Shown piece by piece: positions 16,610-24,609 of a stretch of 34,873 bases of DNA; the first letter of the stretch is position 1; each line of letters starts with the position of its first letter. The DNA is from SFHK01 sp964554795 (GTDB lineage: Bacteria; Bacillota; Clostridia; Christensenellales; Aristaeellaceae). A program made the translations under genes and the position numbers. The stretch lies in assembly GCA_964554795.1 (NCBI GenBank), contig CAZKQB010000036.1, positions 1 to 34,873 on the forward strand. Reading direction: 5' to 3'. The notes under the pieces are model-generated. The model had not been told where the DNA came from and ran no database searches. It saw nothing but the letters and a program-made list of their open reading frames with translations.

Positions 16610-16640
16610 GTATAGTTCTCGCAAAGAATCAGGAAAAACG

Positions 16641-18056
16641 TTATTCGGCGCAGGCGGTCTCCGCGCCCGTGCCGTCCAGCTCGCGATAGGTTTGGCGGAT
16701 GAAGAACACCGCGATGATGAACGTAAGCAGATCCGCCGCCGGGAACGACCACAAAAGGCCGTCCAGCCCAAAGAAGATCGGCAAAATGATGGGAAGCGAC
16801 ACGCCGAAGAGAATCTCGCGCGTCATGGAAACGGCGGTGGAGGCAAAGGCCTTGCCCAGCGCCTGCAGATAAATGAACGTGCCCTTGTTGAGCGTCGCAA
16901 GCGGCATCAGGCACAGGTAAATTCGGAAGCACTTGACCGTGAAGCTCGCGTAGTGCGCGCTCTCGTTTGCCGCGCCGAACAGCATGGCGATCGGAAGCGG
17001 AAAGGCCTCCACAATGACCAGCGCGGCGGCGCCCACAAGCAGCTCCGCCAGCATCAGGCGGGAAAACAGCGCCTTCGCGCGATCCTTTTTCCCCGCGCCG
17101 AGGTTATATCCGGCAATCGGAATGCATCCTGCCGCCATGCCAATGGCGATGGAAATGGCAATTTGGAAGAACTTCATGACGATGCCGAGCACGGCAAGCG
17201 GGATCTGCGCATATTCCGGCTGCCCGAACACGGGGTCCTTCGCGCCGTATTTCATGCACATGTTCTGAACGGCCGCCATGGAAACGACCAGCGAAATCTG
17301 CGCAAGAAGGCTGGTCAGCCCCAGAAGCAGAAACCTTGGAATCAGGCGTCCACTCAGGCGGAAGCTGCGTTTTTCAAGCCGTATAACCTTCATGCGCCGC
17401 AGATACCAGAGGGAGAGCGCCGCCGTCAGCATCTGTCCGAGCACGGTGGCAACCGCCGCGCCCATCATGCCCCAGTGGAAAACGTAAATGAACAGCGGGT
17501 CAAGAATCACGTTGGCAACGGCGCCGGAGACGGTGGCCAGCATGGCGAATTTCGGGCTTCCGTCGCTTCGGATAATCGGATTCATGGCCTGCCCGAACAT
17601 ATAAAACGGAATGCCCAGCGCGATGTAGAGGAAGTATTCCTGCGCAAGCACGTGGGTTTCCTCGTTCACCGTTCCGCCGAACAGGGCAAGAATCGGATCT
17701 CTGAAAATCAGGTAAAGCGCCGTAAGCACAAGGCTGCTCGCCACGCAAAGCACGATGGCGTTGCCGACGGCCCTGTGCGCGTCCTCGCGGTCATTTCGGC
17801 CCAGCGCCAGGCTCACAAATGCGCAGCAGCCGTCGCCGATGAACACCGCGAGGCCCAGCGCCACGACGGTCAGCGGGAACACGACCGTGTTGGCTGCATT
17901 GCCATAGGAGCCGAGGTAGCTCGCGTTGGCAATGAAGAGCTGATCGACGATGTTGTAAAGCGCGCCTACCAGCAGAGAGATCACGCAGGGAACGGCATAT
18001 TGACGCATAAGCCTGCCGATGCGCTCCGTGCCTAAGTATCGATTTCCGGTATCCAT
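16641..18056 (-). CDS. MATE family multidrug/Na+ efflux transporter
   Basis: A 471-residue transporter with about twelve hydrophobic segments. MATE signatures include IGRLMRQYAVPCVISLLVGALYN-IVDQLFI at the N-terminus, GDGCCAFVSLALGRND, GIPFYMFGQAMNPIIRSDGSPKFA and GCIPIAGYNLGAGKKDRAK. It exports drugs or metabolites using a cation gradient. ATG 18056 is chosen because GGAAAGGGTGG lies just upstream and MDTGNRYLG begins the conserved region; the longer frame to 18107 would encode part of a terminator hairpin. The gene has its own leader with attenuator-like hairpins. Substrate unknown. Confidence 0.93.
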   Translation of the reverse strand: MDTGNRYLGTERIGRLMRQYAVPCVISLLVGALYNIVDQLFIANASYLGSYGNAANTVVFPLTVVALGLAVFIGDGCCAFVSLALGRNDREDAHRAVGNAIVLCVASSLVLTALYLIFRDPILALFGGTVNEETHVLAQEYFLYIALGIPFYMFGQAMNPIIRSDGSPKFAMLATVSGAVANVILDPLFIYVFHWGMMGAAVATVLGQMLTAALSLWYLRRMKVIRLEKRSFRLSGRLIPRFLLLGLTSLLAQISLVVSMAAVQNMCMKYGAKDPVFGQPEYAQIPLAVLGIVMKFFQIAISIAIGMAAGCIPIAGYNLGAGKKDRAKALFSRLMLAELLVGAAALVIVEAFPLPIAMLFGAANESAHYASFTVKCFRIYLCLMPLATLNKGTFIYLQALGKAFASTAVSMTREILFGVSLPIILPIFFGLDGLLWSFPAADLLTFIIAVFFIRQTYRELDGTGAETACAE

Positions 18057-18079
18057 AAAAAACCACCCTTTCCTTGCAT

Positions 18080-18123
18080 AAAAAAACAATGCGTCGTCCT
18101 GCTTCATCTGGACTTACGCATTG
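18080..18123 (-). terminator. Attenuator-like terminator directly before the MATE start
   Basis: Minus-strand stem CAATGCGT / ACGCATTG (18123-18116 with 18094-18087) with an inner GTCC/GGAC pair, followed by seven T. It ends about 12 bases before the ribosome binding site. The apical region carries GCGTAAGTCCAGATG, shared with the hairpin at 18427-18473. Confidence 0.72.
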
Positions 18124-18426
18124 CAGCTGCACGATGGACCGATTGTCAGACCGTCAAAAACCATGCGGGAGAGTGCGAGAGGGCCAAGGCCCGCTTGAGC
18201 TCCAATCGAACCCGGCGGCGTGTGCGGTGGGGCTCGCGCGATTTTTCAAAGGAGAATCCCCTTCCCTGCAAATAAAGTTTGCGGCCGGAATTCCAAGCTG
18301 GCTAAAGTGAAAAATCGAGCGCCGCGCCTCCGGCGGAAAGCCTGCTCCCGCGTCCGCCGGCTTGACAAAAGACGGCTTTGACAAGCGGCGATTATAAGGC
18401 CTTTCTCGCCCGTTCGAGCTTCACGC

Positions 18427-18473
18427 AAAAAAAGCGCGCGGCGTTTCCGCAGCTGGATTTACGCGGAAACGCC
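18427..18473 (-). terminator. Promoter-proximal hairpin with T7 tract
   Basis: Minus-strand 11-bp perfect stem GGCGTTTCCGC / GCGGAAACGCC (18473-18463 with 18450-18440), then GCGCGC and seven T. The transcript from the promoter at 18489-18517 would be only about 55 nt if stopped here. The loop region carries GCGTAAATCCAGCTG. Confidence 0.72.
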
Positions 18474-18488
18474 ACACGCTATGATCCT

Positions 18489-18517
18489 ATTATAACCGTC
18501 CGACGCTCAAAAATCAA
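18489..18517 (-). promoter_or_regulatory. Promoter of the MATE leader
   Basis: TTGATT (18517-18512), 17-bp spacer, TATAAT (18494-18489) on the minus strand. The leader to ATG 18056 is about 430 nt; between the two hairpins (18124-18426) I saw no convincing gene, only short frames without good start signals. Confidence 0.78.
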
Positions 18518-18564
18518 GTGAAGATTCTTCGCCTTAAACCCGAACCCCTGCCGAAAACTTCTCC

Positions 18565-18593
18565 TTGCTGAATGGCTCCGTTTGTGTTATGAT
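18565..18593 (+). promoter_or_regulatory. Promoter of the PPIase gene
   Basis: TTGCTG (18565-18570), 17-bp spacer, TATGAT (18588-18593). It is divergent from the MATE leader promoter 48 bp away and rules out the longer reading frame from 18582. Confidence 0.8.
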
Positions 18594-18632
18594 AGAATAC
18601 GAAATTATCTTCGGGAAAGGACGTCTTGCAAC

Positions 18633-19826
18633 ATGAAAATCGTCAATCGAATTGGGCTGCTTCTGCTCGCGCTCGCGCTGTTGGCTGTCGGCGCGTTCGC
18701 TGAAAACACCGCTGCCACTCCGGCGGAGGCTACGCCGGGAGAGCTGGCCGACGACACGGTTGTCGCCATCGCCAACGGCATCGAGATTACTCGGCAGGAG
18801 GTTATCACCTATGCGCAGCTTCTGCAGTCCTACGGCTATCTGAACAGTGCGCTGGACTATGAAAGTGCGTTCGACTATATGCTGCTTCTGAACATCGTGC
18901 CGAGAGTCAAGGTGGCCGAGGCGGGCGCGCGCACGCTGCTGGGCGACGACTACGACGCGCTTGAGCAGGAATACGCCGACAAGTTCGAAAGCTCCGTGAA
19001 GGAATACATGACGTCCGCCTACGGCGAGGACATTCCGGACGAGGAATACGCCGGAAAATACGCCGAGGCGCTCGAATACTTTGCGTCTCTGGGCTTTGAG
19101 AAGGAAACGTACATCAGCGACAGCATCATCTACGATGCCTACGACAAGCTGCTCTCCGACATGGACTTCCCCGTCAGCGAGGAGGAAATCATCAAAACCT
19201 TCAATGAGACCGTCGAGGAGCAGAAGAGCGTCGTCACGGGCGCGGCGGCCTACGAGTATTATACCGGTCTGGGCTACTCCGTGCTCTATCGCCCGGAGGG
19301 CTACCGCGGCATTAGCCACATCCTTCTGAAGGCGGACGACGAGCTGACCAAGGCCTATAAGGAGGCCGCCGACGACGAGGCCAAAAAGGCCGCCGCAGAT
19401 GCAATTGTCGAAAGCCTGAAGGACAGGATCGACGAAATCTATGCCCGTCTGGAAAACGGCGAGAGCTTTGAGACACTGATTTCCGAATACGGCGAGGATC
19501 CCGGCATGACCGGCGACACCCTGCGCGACGGCTACCCGGTGCACCGCGACAGCACGACCTATATGCAGGAGTTTACCGACGGCGCGTTCAGTGAGAAGAT
19601 GCTGAACGTCGGCGACGTGAGCGACCCCATCGTCACCAGCTACGGCGTGCACATTCTGCATTACGTGCGCGACATTCCCGGCGGCGCAGAGGAAATGACC
19701 GACGAAATGCACGAGAGCATCTATGATTACCTCGTTCAGACCGCCCAGAGCGTCCAGATCGAGGCGTGGCGCGACGAGCTGACCATCGCATACACCGACG
19801 CCTACGATGCCCTCATCGCCAAGTAA
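18633..19826 (+). CDS. Secreted SurA/PrsA-type peptidyl-prolyl isomerase
   Basis: A 397-residue extracytoplasmic foldase. Residues 1-23 form a signal peptide (IGLLLLALALLAVGAFA) with a likely type I cut before ENT; there is no lipobox Cys, unlike typical PrsA. A SurA-like N-terminal helical region (VVAIANGIEITRQEV, AFDYMLLLNIV) leads to a parvulin rotamase domain at about 226-347: RGISHILLK, LENGESFETLISEYGEDPG, FTDGAFSEKMLNVGDVSDPIVTSYGVHILHY. It would help fold exported proteins. The protein is very acidic. ATG 18633 follows GGGAAAGGACG. A strong terminator follows the stop. Confidence 0.92.
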   Translation: MKIVNRIGLLLLALALLAVGAFAENTAATPAEATPGELADDTVVAIANGIEITRQEVITYAQLLQSYGYLNSALDYESAFDYMLLLNIVPRVKVAEAGARTLLGDDYDALEQEYADKFESSVKEYMTSAYGEDIPDEEYAGKYAEALEYFASLGFEKETYISDSIIYDAYDKLLSDMDFPVSEEEIIKTFNETVEEQKSVVTGAAAYEYYTGLGYSVLYRPEGYRGISHILLKADDELTKAYKEAADDEAKKAAADAIVESLKDRIDEIYARLENGESFETLISEYGEDPGMTGDTLRDGYPVHRDSTTYMQEFTDGAFSEKMLNVGDVSDPIVTSYGVHILHYVRDIPGGAEEMTDEMHESIYDYLVQTAQSVQIEAWRDELTIAYTDAYDALIAK

Positions 19827-19852
19827 GCTTCCTTGGAAAAATCCCTCCGAGG

Positions 19853-19901
19853 AAAAATCCCTCCGAGCCTGTTCATTTCGGGCGCGGAGGGATTTTTTTT
19901 C
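19853..19901 (+). terminator. Intrinsic terminator after the PPIase gene
   Basis: AAAAATCCCTCCG (from 19853) pairs with CGGAGGGATTTTT, followed by eight T in all. A degraded copy of the right arm (GCGCGGAGAGATTTTTTT) lies about 54 bp further right. Confidence 0.88.
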
Positions 19902-20142
19902 GCCGCTGACGGAATGCCGGATTCATCCCGAGCGCGGAGAGATTTTTTTCATTGCGCGTCACAAATGGGCGCCGGTATGCGTTTCTATAAGGGGCGTATG
20001 TGCTTCGCTTCATCGTCCGGTCGGGAGCGGAAGCTTTTCGCTGCGTTCCATCCGGTCAGCCGGTCGGGTGCGGCGCTTTTGAAGGCCTGTCTCAAGCGCA
20101 TTCCGGCGTACGTTTTTTCATAGGGGGAAGGAGTGTGTACAA
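19902..20142. other. Intergenic stretch before the sigma-factor operon
   Basis: Together with the terminator this is a 316-bp stretch without a gene. It holds the degraded second terminator arm near 19936-19952 and GC-rich sequence with short GGTCGGG repeats. I could not identify a promoter with confidence; an ECF-type promoter for the following gene is expected but not recognised. Confidence 0.4.
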
Positions 20143-20625
20143 ATGCGGCTAACGAACGACGGGGACGTCCGGCGCGTGCTTTCGCTGTACGCGCTTCCGA
20201 TTTACCGGCTGGCCTATGCCCGAACGCGCAGCCAAAGCGACGCGGAGGACATCTGTCAGGAGGTTTTTCTGGAGCTCGTCAGCCGAAATCCGTCCTTCGC
20301 CTCCGAAAGCGCGCGCCGCGCGTGGCTGATTCGCGTGACGGTGAACAAATCCAACAGCCTATGGCGCTCGCTGTGGCATCGGCGCGTCGAGCTTCGGGCG
20401 CAGGTGGAGACGGCGGCGCAGAATGACGCATCCACGGCGCTGGCGGACGCGCTGTCCGCGCTGTCCGAGGACGACCGGATGCTGATTCACCTGTTCTACT
20501 ATGAGGGACTGAAATCCGACGAGATGGCGGGCATTCTGAAGCGCAGACCCGATGCGGTTCGCAAGCAGCTGTCAAGGGCGCGCGGACGGATGAAAACCAT
20601 TCTCCGCGAGGAGGACTTCGAATGA
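20143..20625 (+). CDS. ECF-type sigma-70 family sigma factor
   Basis: A 160-residue sigma factor with region 2 (YRLAYARTRSQSDAEDICQEVFLELV, then RAWLIRVTVNKSNSLWRS) and region 4 helix-turn-helix (LSEDDRMLIHLFYYEGLKSDEMAGILKRRPDAVRKQLSRARGRMK). It directs RNA polymerase to a small regulon, probably on an envelope signal. ATG 20143 has GGAAGGAG upstream. Its stop overlaps the start of a membrane protein, the usual arrangement with an anti-sigma or sensor partner. Confidence 0.92.
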   Translation: MRLTNDGDVRRVLSLYALPIYRLAYARTRSQSDAEDICQEVFLELVSRNPSFASESARRAWLIRVTVNKSNSLWRSLWHRRVELRAQVETAAQNDASTALADALSALSEDDRMLIHLFYYEGLKSDEMAGILKRRPDAVRKQLSRARGRMKTILREEDFE

Positions 20626-21734
20626 ACAACCTTCATCATAAACCCATGAACGCCGCGCAGCCCCGGCATGCGCGCGAGGAGATTCGAACGCGGAGGGAGT
20701 ATCGCGCCTGCGCGAATGCGGTGTATCCCTCCGAGCCCTTCCTTTCCCGGCTGGAGGGCGAAATGTGCCGCGGGCTTCGCATGCGCCAAGCGTCGTCTCC
20801 GCGTCGGCTGCTGCTTCCCGCTGCTGCGGCGCTCGTGCTCTTTGCGATCATGCTGGGGGTGGTGGCGCGTCAGGCAGGGCGCGAGCCCGTGCCGTCCTCT
20901 GACCTCTGGTCGGCAACCCCGGCCACTGCGTCGGAGGCTCTGCCGCGCCGGGAAACCGCCATGAGCGAGGAGGAGGCGCAAAGCCGGGTTCTGGAGGTCG
21001 ACATGGATGCCGCGACGGCGGAGAACATCTTCACGTTTCCCTGCGGCGAATCGGACGGCGCGTTCGTGCTCGTGCGTCAGACGCTGGACGACGATACCAT
21101 GACCACCAGCGGCCGGGTGTGGTACGTCACGCCGACCAGTGCATGGCTGCTCACCCAGAAGGAAATCATCTGGGATTGGACGTTAGACATCGACAGCTTC
21201 AGCCCGGAAATCTTCTATATCTGTCATGGTGAGGGTACCGACCGAAGCGCGCTCGCCTGGACGGTGCTGGGCGGTCGTCCCGTGGAAATCAAAAACGCCT
21301 CGAAAATCTTCGCGCTGTACAGCACGCGCGGCGCGCTCGAGGGATACGCCGCATTTCAGGATTACGATGTGGCGTTTCTGGGCGTGGACGTTTCCGACCC
21401 CGAAAACGTGTATCTCTATCAGATTGAGGGCATTGAGCTGACGCGCGAGCAATTTCTCACCTTCCCGGGCGCGCAGGAGGTGATCGAGCTGGTGGAGGGC
21501 GACGGCGTGTATTCCATCGATCAGATTCTCTACTGGCAGGATTGCGCCATGGCGCTCAACTTCATGCAGGATGATTTGGAGCGCACGACCTATCTGTACT
21601 TTGTCGATGGGAAGCTTCAATGCCGAGGCGGTTGGTTCGGCGACGATATCGGCCTTGGCTCCGGAAGGGCAACGCCCTTCCGCGCCCTCCCCATTCCCGT
21701 TCGATACACACAGCTCACACCTCAGACCGAATGA
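20622..21734 (+). CDS. Membrane protein coupled to the ECF sigma factor, putative anti-sigma
   Basis: A 370-residue protein with an N-terminal cytoplasmic part of about 60 residues, one membrane span (LLLPAAAALVLFAIMLGVVA, about 64-83) and a large outer domain of unknown fold. The start codon overlaps the sigma-factor stop (ATGA). Position and topology fit an anti-sigma factor, but the cytoplasmic part lacks the zinc HxxxCxxC motif of ZAS domains. The last 25 or so residues (GSGRATPFRALPIPV) are encoded by a REP-like palindrome, suggesting insertion extended the C-terminus. Confidence 0.7.
   Translation: MNNLHHKPMNAAQPRHAREEIRTRREYRACANAVYPSEPFLSRLEGEMCRGLRMRQASSPRRLLLPAAAALVLFAIMLGVVARQAGREPVPSSDLWSATPATASEALPRRETAMSEEEAQSRVLEVDMDAATAENIFTFPCGESDGAFVLVRQTLDDDTMTTSGRVWYVTPTSAWLLTQKEIIWDWTLDIDSFSPEIFYICHGEGTDRSALAWTVLGGRPVEIKNASKIFALYSTRGALEGYAAFQDYDVAFLGVDVSDPENVYLYQIEGIELTREQFLTFPGAQEVIELVEGDGVYSIDQILYWQDCAMALNFMQDDLERTTYLYFVDGKLQCRGGWFGDDIGLGSGRATPFRALPIPVRYTQLTPQTE
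21662..21682. repeat. REP-like palindrome inside the 3' end of a coding region
   Basis: CGGAAGGGC (21662-21670) and GCCCTTCCG (21674-21682) with loop AAC, followed by CGCCCTCCCC. Same layout as 8738-8760. It lies in frame in the putative anti-sigma gene. Confidence 0.6.
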
Positions 21735-21737
21735 AAA

Positions 21738-21779
21738 GCCGCCGGAAGGACATCCGAAAACGGACGTCCCGCCGGCGGC
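21738..21779. terminator. Terminator between convergent genes
   Basis: Stem GCCGCCGG / CCGGCGGC (21738-21745 with 21772-21779), extended inside by GGACATCCG / CGGACGTCC, AAAA loop. On the minus strand it is followed by TTTTCATT, so it mainly ends the MATE transcript; it can also serve the + strand. Confidence 0.8.
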
Positions 21780-21796
21780 CCTTGTATGGCGCGCAA

Positions 21797-23134
21797 TCAA
21801 TAATGATACTTTTCCCGCTTGCGCAGCATGAACCAGAGCGATACAAGCACGCCCAGCACCTCGCTCGCCACGAGCGAATACCACACGCCGTCAAGCCTCC
21901 AGAGCATCGGCATGATGACGATGCAGATTACCGGCAGCACCAGCGCGCGCATGAAGGAGATGGCGGCGGATACTGCGCCGTCGTTCATCGCTGTGAAGAA
22001 GCAGGAGGTATACATGTTGAACCACATCACGATAAACGGAATGGCGCAGATGCGGAAGGCGCGGGTCGTCATCTGCAGAAGCGCTTCATCGTAGCCCACA
22101 AAGATGGAGGCGAGCGGATGCGCAAGCGCCACCGCCGCGGCCGTCAGCACGACGGCCGCCGAGCCGAGCAGAATCAGGCTTCGCTTCAGCACGTTCTTCA
22201 TTTCCGAATGGTTTTGCGCGCCGTAGTGATAGCCCACGATCGGCGAGCTGCCCTGCGAGTAGCCGTTGAAGATGCCAAGGAAGATGAACGCGGCGTACAT
22301 CACAACGCCATATGCCGCCACGCCGTCCGCGCCCGCGTACTTCATCAGCTGGCGGTTGTACAGGATGCCGGTAATGGAGCCGGATACGCTGGAAAGCATT
22401 TCGGAGGCGCCGTTTCCGCAGGCCAGCAGCATGGGCTTGAGCTCGAATTTCGTTTTTGTAAACCGAAGCGCGGACTGGTTTTTCCGGCTCAGGAACCACA
22501 CGAAGGGAATCACGCCCGCAATGCACTGGCTGAGGCCGGTCGCGAGCGCCGCGCCCGCAACCTTCATCGGAATGACGGCCATGAGCACATAGTCTAAAAT
22601 CATGTTGGAAACGCCCGCAATCACGATAACGCTCAGCGCCAGCTTTGGCTTCTCTGCTACGACGAGGTAGCTCTGGAAGGTATACTGCGCCTGAAGCGCG
22701 GTGTTGAACGACAGGCAGATTGTACCGTAGGTCATAATGTCGTCGATCAGCTCGTCGGTAGCGCCGAACCAGTACGCCACCGGGCGCAGCACCGCAATGC
22801 CGCCTACGGTGAAGACCACGCTCGTCCCGAGCATCAGATACATCATCATCGTGAAATATTGGCGTGCCTTCGGAACGTTGCCCTCGCCCAGCGTCTTTGC
22901 CACCAGCGCGCTGCCGCCGACGCCCAGCATCGCGCCGACGCCGCCGAGAATCTGAAGAAACGGCATGATCAGGTTGCAGGCCGCAAACGCCGTCTTGCCT
23001 ACGATGTTGGAGATGAAATAGCCGTCCACCATGCCGTAGATCGACGTGAAGATCATCATGAGAATCGAGGGCAGGGTAAAGCGAATCAGGCGGCCATAGG
23101 TAAAGTGATCGGATAGCTGAATTTGCTGCTTCAT
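21797..23134 (-). CDS. MATE family efflux transporter in a MarR-controlled operon
   Basis: A 445-residue, twelve-segment MATE transporter. Typical blocks are YGRLIRFTLPSILMMIFTSIYGMVDGYFIS, GGSALVAKTLGEGNVPKARQ, GVSNMILDYVLMAVIPMKVAGAALATGLSQ and GYSQGSSPIVGYHYGAQNHSEMK. It exports drugs or metabolites by cation exchange. Third in the operon after marR and the kinase-like gene. No clear ribosome binding site is next to ATG 23134; AAAAAGGAGC lies about 38 bases upstream, with two short hairpins (CCGGC/GCCGG and GTCTT/AAGAC) between. Confidence 0.93.
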   Translation of the reverse strand: MKQQIQLSDHFTYGRLIRFTLPSILMMIFTSIYGMVDGYFISNIVGKTAFAACNLIMPFLQILGGVGAMLGVGGSALVAKTLGEGNVPKARQYFTMMMYLMLGTSVVFTVGGIAVLRPVAYWFGATDELIDDIMTYGTICLSFNTALQAQYTFQSYLVVAEKPKLALSVIVIAGVSNMILDYVLMAVIPMKVAGAALATGLSQCIAGVIPFVWFLSRKNQSALRFTKTKFELKPMLLACGNGASEMLSSVSGSITGILYNRQLMKYAGADGVAAYGVVMYAAFIFLGIFNGYSQGSSPIVGYHYGAQNHSEMKNVLKRSLILLGSAAVVLTAAAVALAHPLASIFVGYDEALLQMTTRAFRICAIPFIVMWFNMYTSCFFTAMNDGAVSAAISFMRALVLPVICIVIMPMLWRLDGVWYSLVASEVLGVLVSLWFMLRKREKYHY

Positions 23135-23182
23135 TTGTCTTTTTAAGACCGGCGCGGCCGGCGCAAGCTCCTTTTTCTTTTG

Positions 23183-23812
23183 TCAGTCGACCTTTTTGTT
23201 TTGCGAAAACCAGTGCGCGGCGAAGTCCGCCACGGCGGGCACCAAATGCTTGATTTCCCAGCCGGTGGTGTTCACGGTCAGATGATACGCCGCTCGTTCG
23301 CCCCATGCCGAGCCGCCGATCAGCGCCCGCGTCTGCGCGCGGTTTTTATCAATCTGCTTCATTTTCGAAATCAGCTCCCTTTCGGAGAGCCTCTCGCCCT
23401 CCGGCGCGCGCTCCATGCATCTTCGCACCTTCGATTGGACGTCCGCGCACACAAAGAGGCTGAACGGACAGGATTCCTGAAGAATGGCGTCCGCATTCCG
23501 GCCCACGATGACGCAGTCCTTGCCCATGGCGGCAATCTGCTCAATCACCCTTTTCTGTGCCAGCAGCAGCTGAATCCGCGAGGACTGAACGTACGCGGTG
23601 GAGGCAAACGTTCCCCGGAAGGTAATCGGATAGTTCTGCCACCCGTGGTCGGCCAGCGCGTTTTCCACGTAGCGCGCGTCCATGCCGCTATTTTGGGCGA
23701 CCGCCGAGAGAATCTCACTGTCGTAATAGTCGTAGCCGGTCAGGTCGGCCAGACGCTTGCCAAGCTCGCGCCCGCCGCTGCCGAATTCACGGCTGATGGT
23801 AAAAATACGCAT
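23183..23812 (-). CDS. Cytidylate kinase-like family protein
   Basis: A 209-residue protein of the cytidylate-kinase-like family. ISREFGSGGRELGKRLAD is the nucleotide-binding loop, GKDCVIVGRNADAIL and FVCADVQSKVRRCMER resemble the core and lid of nucleoside monophosphate kinases, and KMKQIDKNRAQ follows. Family members are common in gut Firmicutes and their substrate is mostly unknown; a true CMP kinase role is doubtful because housekeeping Cmk has a different N-terminus. It starts two bases after the marR stop. Pairing with a MATE gene occurs twice in this window (see 15961-16359), which points to a shared role. Confidence 0.85.
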   Translation of the reverse strand: MRIFTISREFGSGGRELGKRLADLTGYDYYDSEILSAVAQNSGMDARYVENALADHGWQNYPITFRGTFASTAYVQSSRIQLLLAQKRVIEQIAAMGKDCVIVGRNADAILQESCPFSLFVCADVQSKVRRCMERAPEGERLSERELISKMKQIDKNRAQTRALIGGSAWGERAAYHLTVNTTGWEIKHLVPAVADFAAHWFSQNKKVD

Positions 23813-23814
23813 GC

Positions 23815-24267
23815 TTATTTCTCCTCCTGAATTACCTTTTCAAACTCCTCGCGCAGGCAGGCTGTCAGCCGTCGGGTCGTTTCCAGGTGCGCCTGCAGCT
23901 CTGCCTCGCTCAGCCGACCGTAGGCTGCCCGCTCGGCCGCCTTCACGCGCTCCGTCGTGCGGTCCGCCAGCGCCTGCCCGAAGGTCGTCAGGCTAACCCG
24001 CTTGTGATTGCGCGTGCCGGGAACCGGCGTCAGCTCCACAAGCCCGTCCTTTGCCAGACGGCTGATGCACGTGTTGATCGTCTGCTTCGGAAAAAAGCTC
24101 TGCCTGCATAGCTCCTGCTGCGTGATGACCGAGTCCGACTCCGAAACGAGATACAGAATCCACATCGCGGTGTCCGAAAGCCCAAACGCTACCGCGACGG
24201 AATGATACAGCGAATCCTGGTTTTTTAGCTGCTGATCGATCTGCTGAATGAAATCATCGATTCTCAT
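23815..24267 (-). CDS. MarR family transcriptional regulator
   Basis: A 150-residue winged-helix regulator. The DNA-binding part is at about 35-100: AMWILYLVSESDSVITQQELCRQSFFPKQTINTCISRLAKDGLVEL, wing TPVPGTRNHKRVSLTTFGQAL; N- and C-terminal helices form the dimer. MarR proteins usually repress an adjacent efflux operon and release DNA on binding a ligand. First gene of the marR-kinase-MATE operon. A near-perfect inverted repeat over the promoter is the obvious operator, so it probably represses itself and the pump. ATG 24267 follows TTGGAGGATTCTGC. Confidence 0.9.
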   Translation of the reverse strand: MRIDDFIQQIDQQLKNQDSLYHSVAVAFGLSDTAMWILYLVSESDSVITQQELCRQSFFPKQTINTCISRLAKDGLVELTPVPGTRNHKRVSLTTFGQALADRTTERVKAAERAAYGRLSEAELQAHLETTRRLTACLREEFEKVIQEEK

Positions 24268-24559
24268 GCAGAATCCTCCAAGGCAATATAGTCCGAAATC
24301 GGATTCTATTCATTATAATCCGGTTTCGGACTTCTGTCAAGGAGGATCGCGTTAAAGCTGGACAACGCCGCTTCTCCCCGAACGTCCCGGCAAAACGATA
24401 GCCCAGATCGGCAAAAGAGCCCGCCTGACTGGCGGAAAGCTGCGTTTCCACGCTATCCGTTCGCGCCGCGGCCAGCGAAGCCGACAGGCCGCCCGCGATA
24501 GGCAGCTCCGCTGCGCCGCCCGGAGGAAGGAAGGCCCTTCCAATTGCCGCATACATCAA
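24254..24559 (-). other. Unresolved short frame between operon promoter and prophage
   Basis: The 342-bp stretch 24268-24609 holds the MarR promoter/operator (24290-24340) and one open frame of about 100 codons. Its first 70 codons (GGAAELPIAGGLSASL, SVETQLSASQAGSFADLGYRF) have protein-like composition, and the rest is promoter DNA. No ribosome binding site is evident. It may be the 5' part of a phage gene cut by the junction near 24345, or chance. Confidence 0.2.
24290..24340 (-). promoter_or_regulatory. Consensus promoter with MarR operator
   Basis: Promoter TTGACA (24340-24335), 17-bp spacer, TATAAT (24317-24312). Inverted repeat arms at 24290-24305 and 24317-24332, 16 bp each with one mismatch and an 11-bp centre, bracket the -10 box. 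A dimeric MarR bound here would block polymerase. Confidence 0.92.
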
Positions 24560-24609
24560 AACCGGCCAGCCGTTCAGACTGCCCGGTTTGCCCGGCGGCT
24601 CTGCGCCGT

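Noticed and set aside
16641..18107. MATE start at 18107
   Set aside because: The extra 17 codons would come from the right arm and T tract of a terminator hairpin, while ATG 18056 has a strong ribosome site and begins the conserved protein.
18124..18426. tRNA, T-box or glycine/guanidine riboswitch in the MATE leader
   Set aside because: GGGTTCGATT looks like a T-arm and GGGAGAG like a riboswitch fragment, but no cloverleaf, T-box bulge or conserved ykkC/glycine core could be assembled on either strand.
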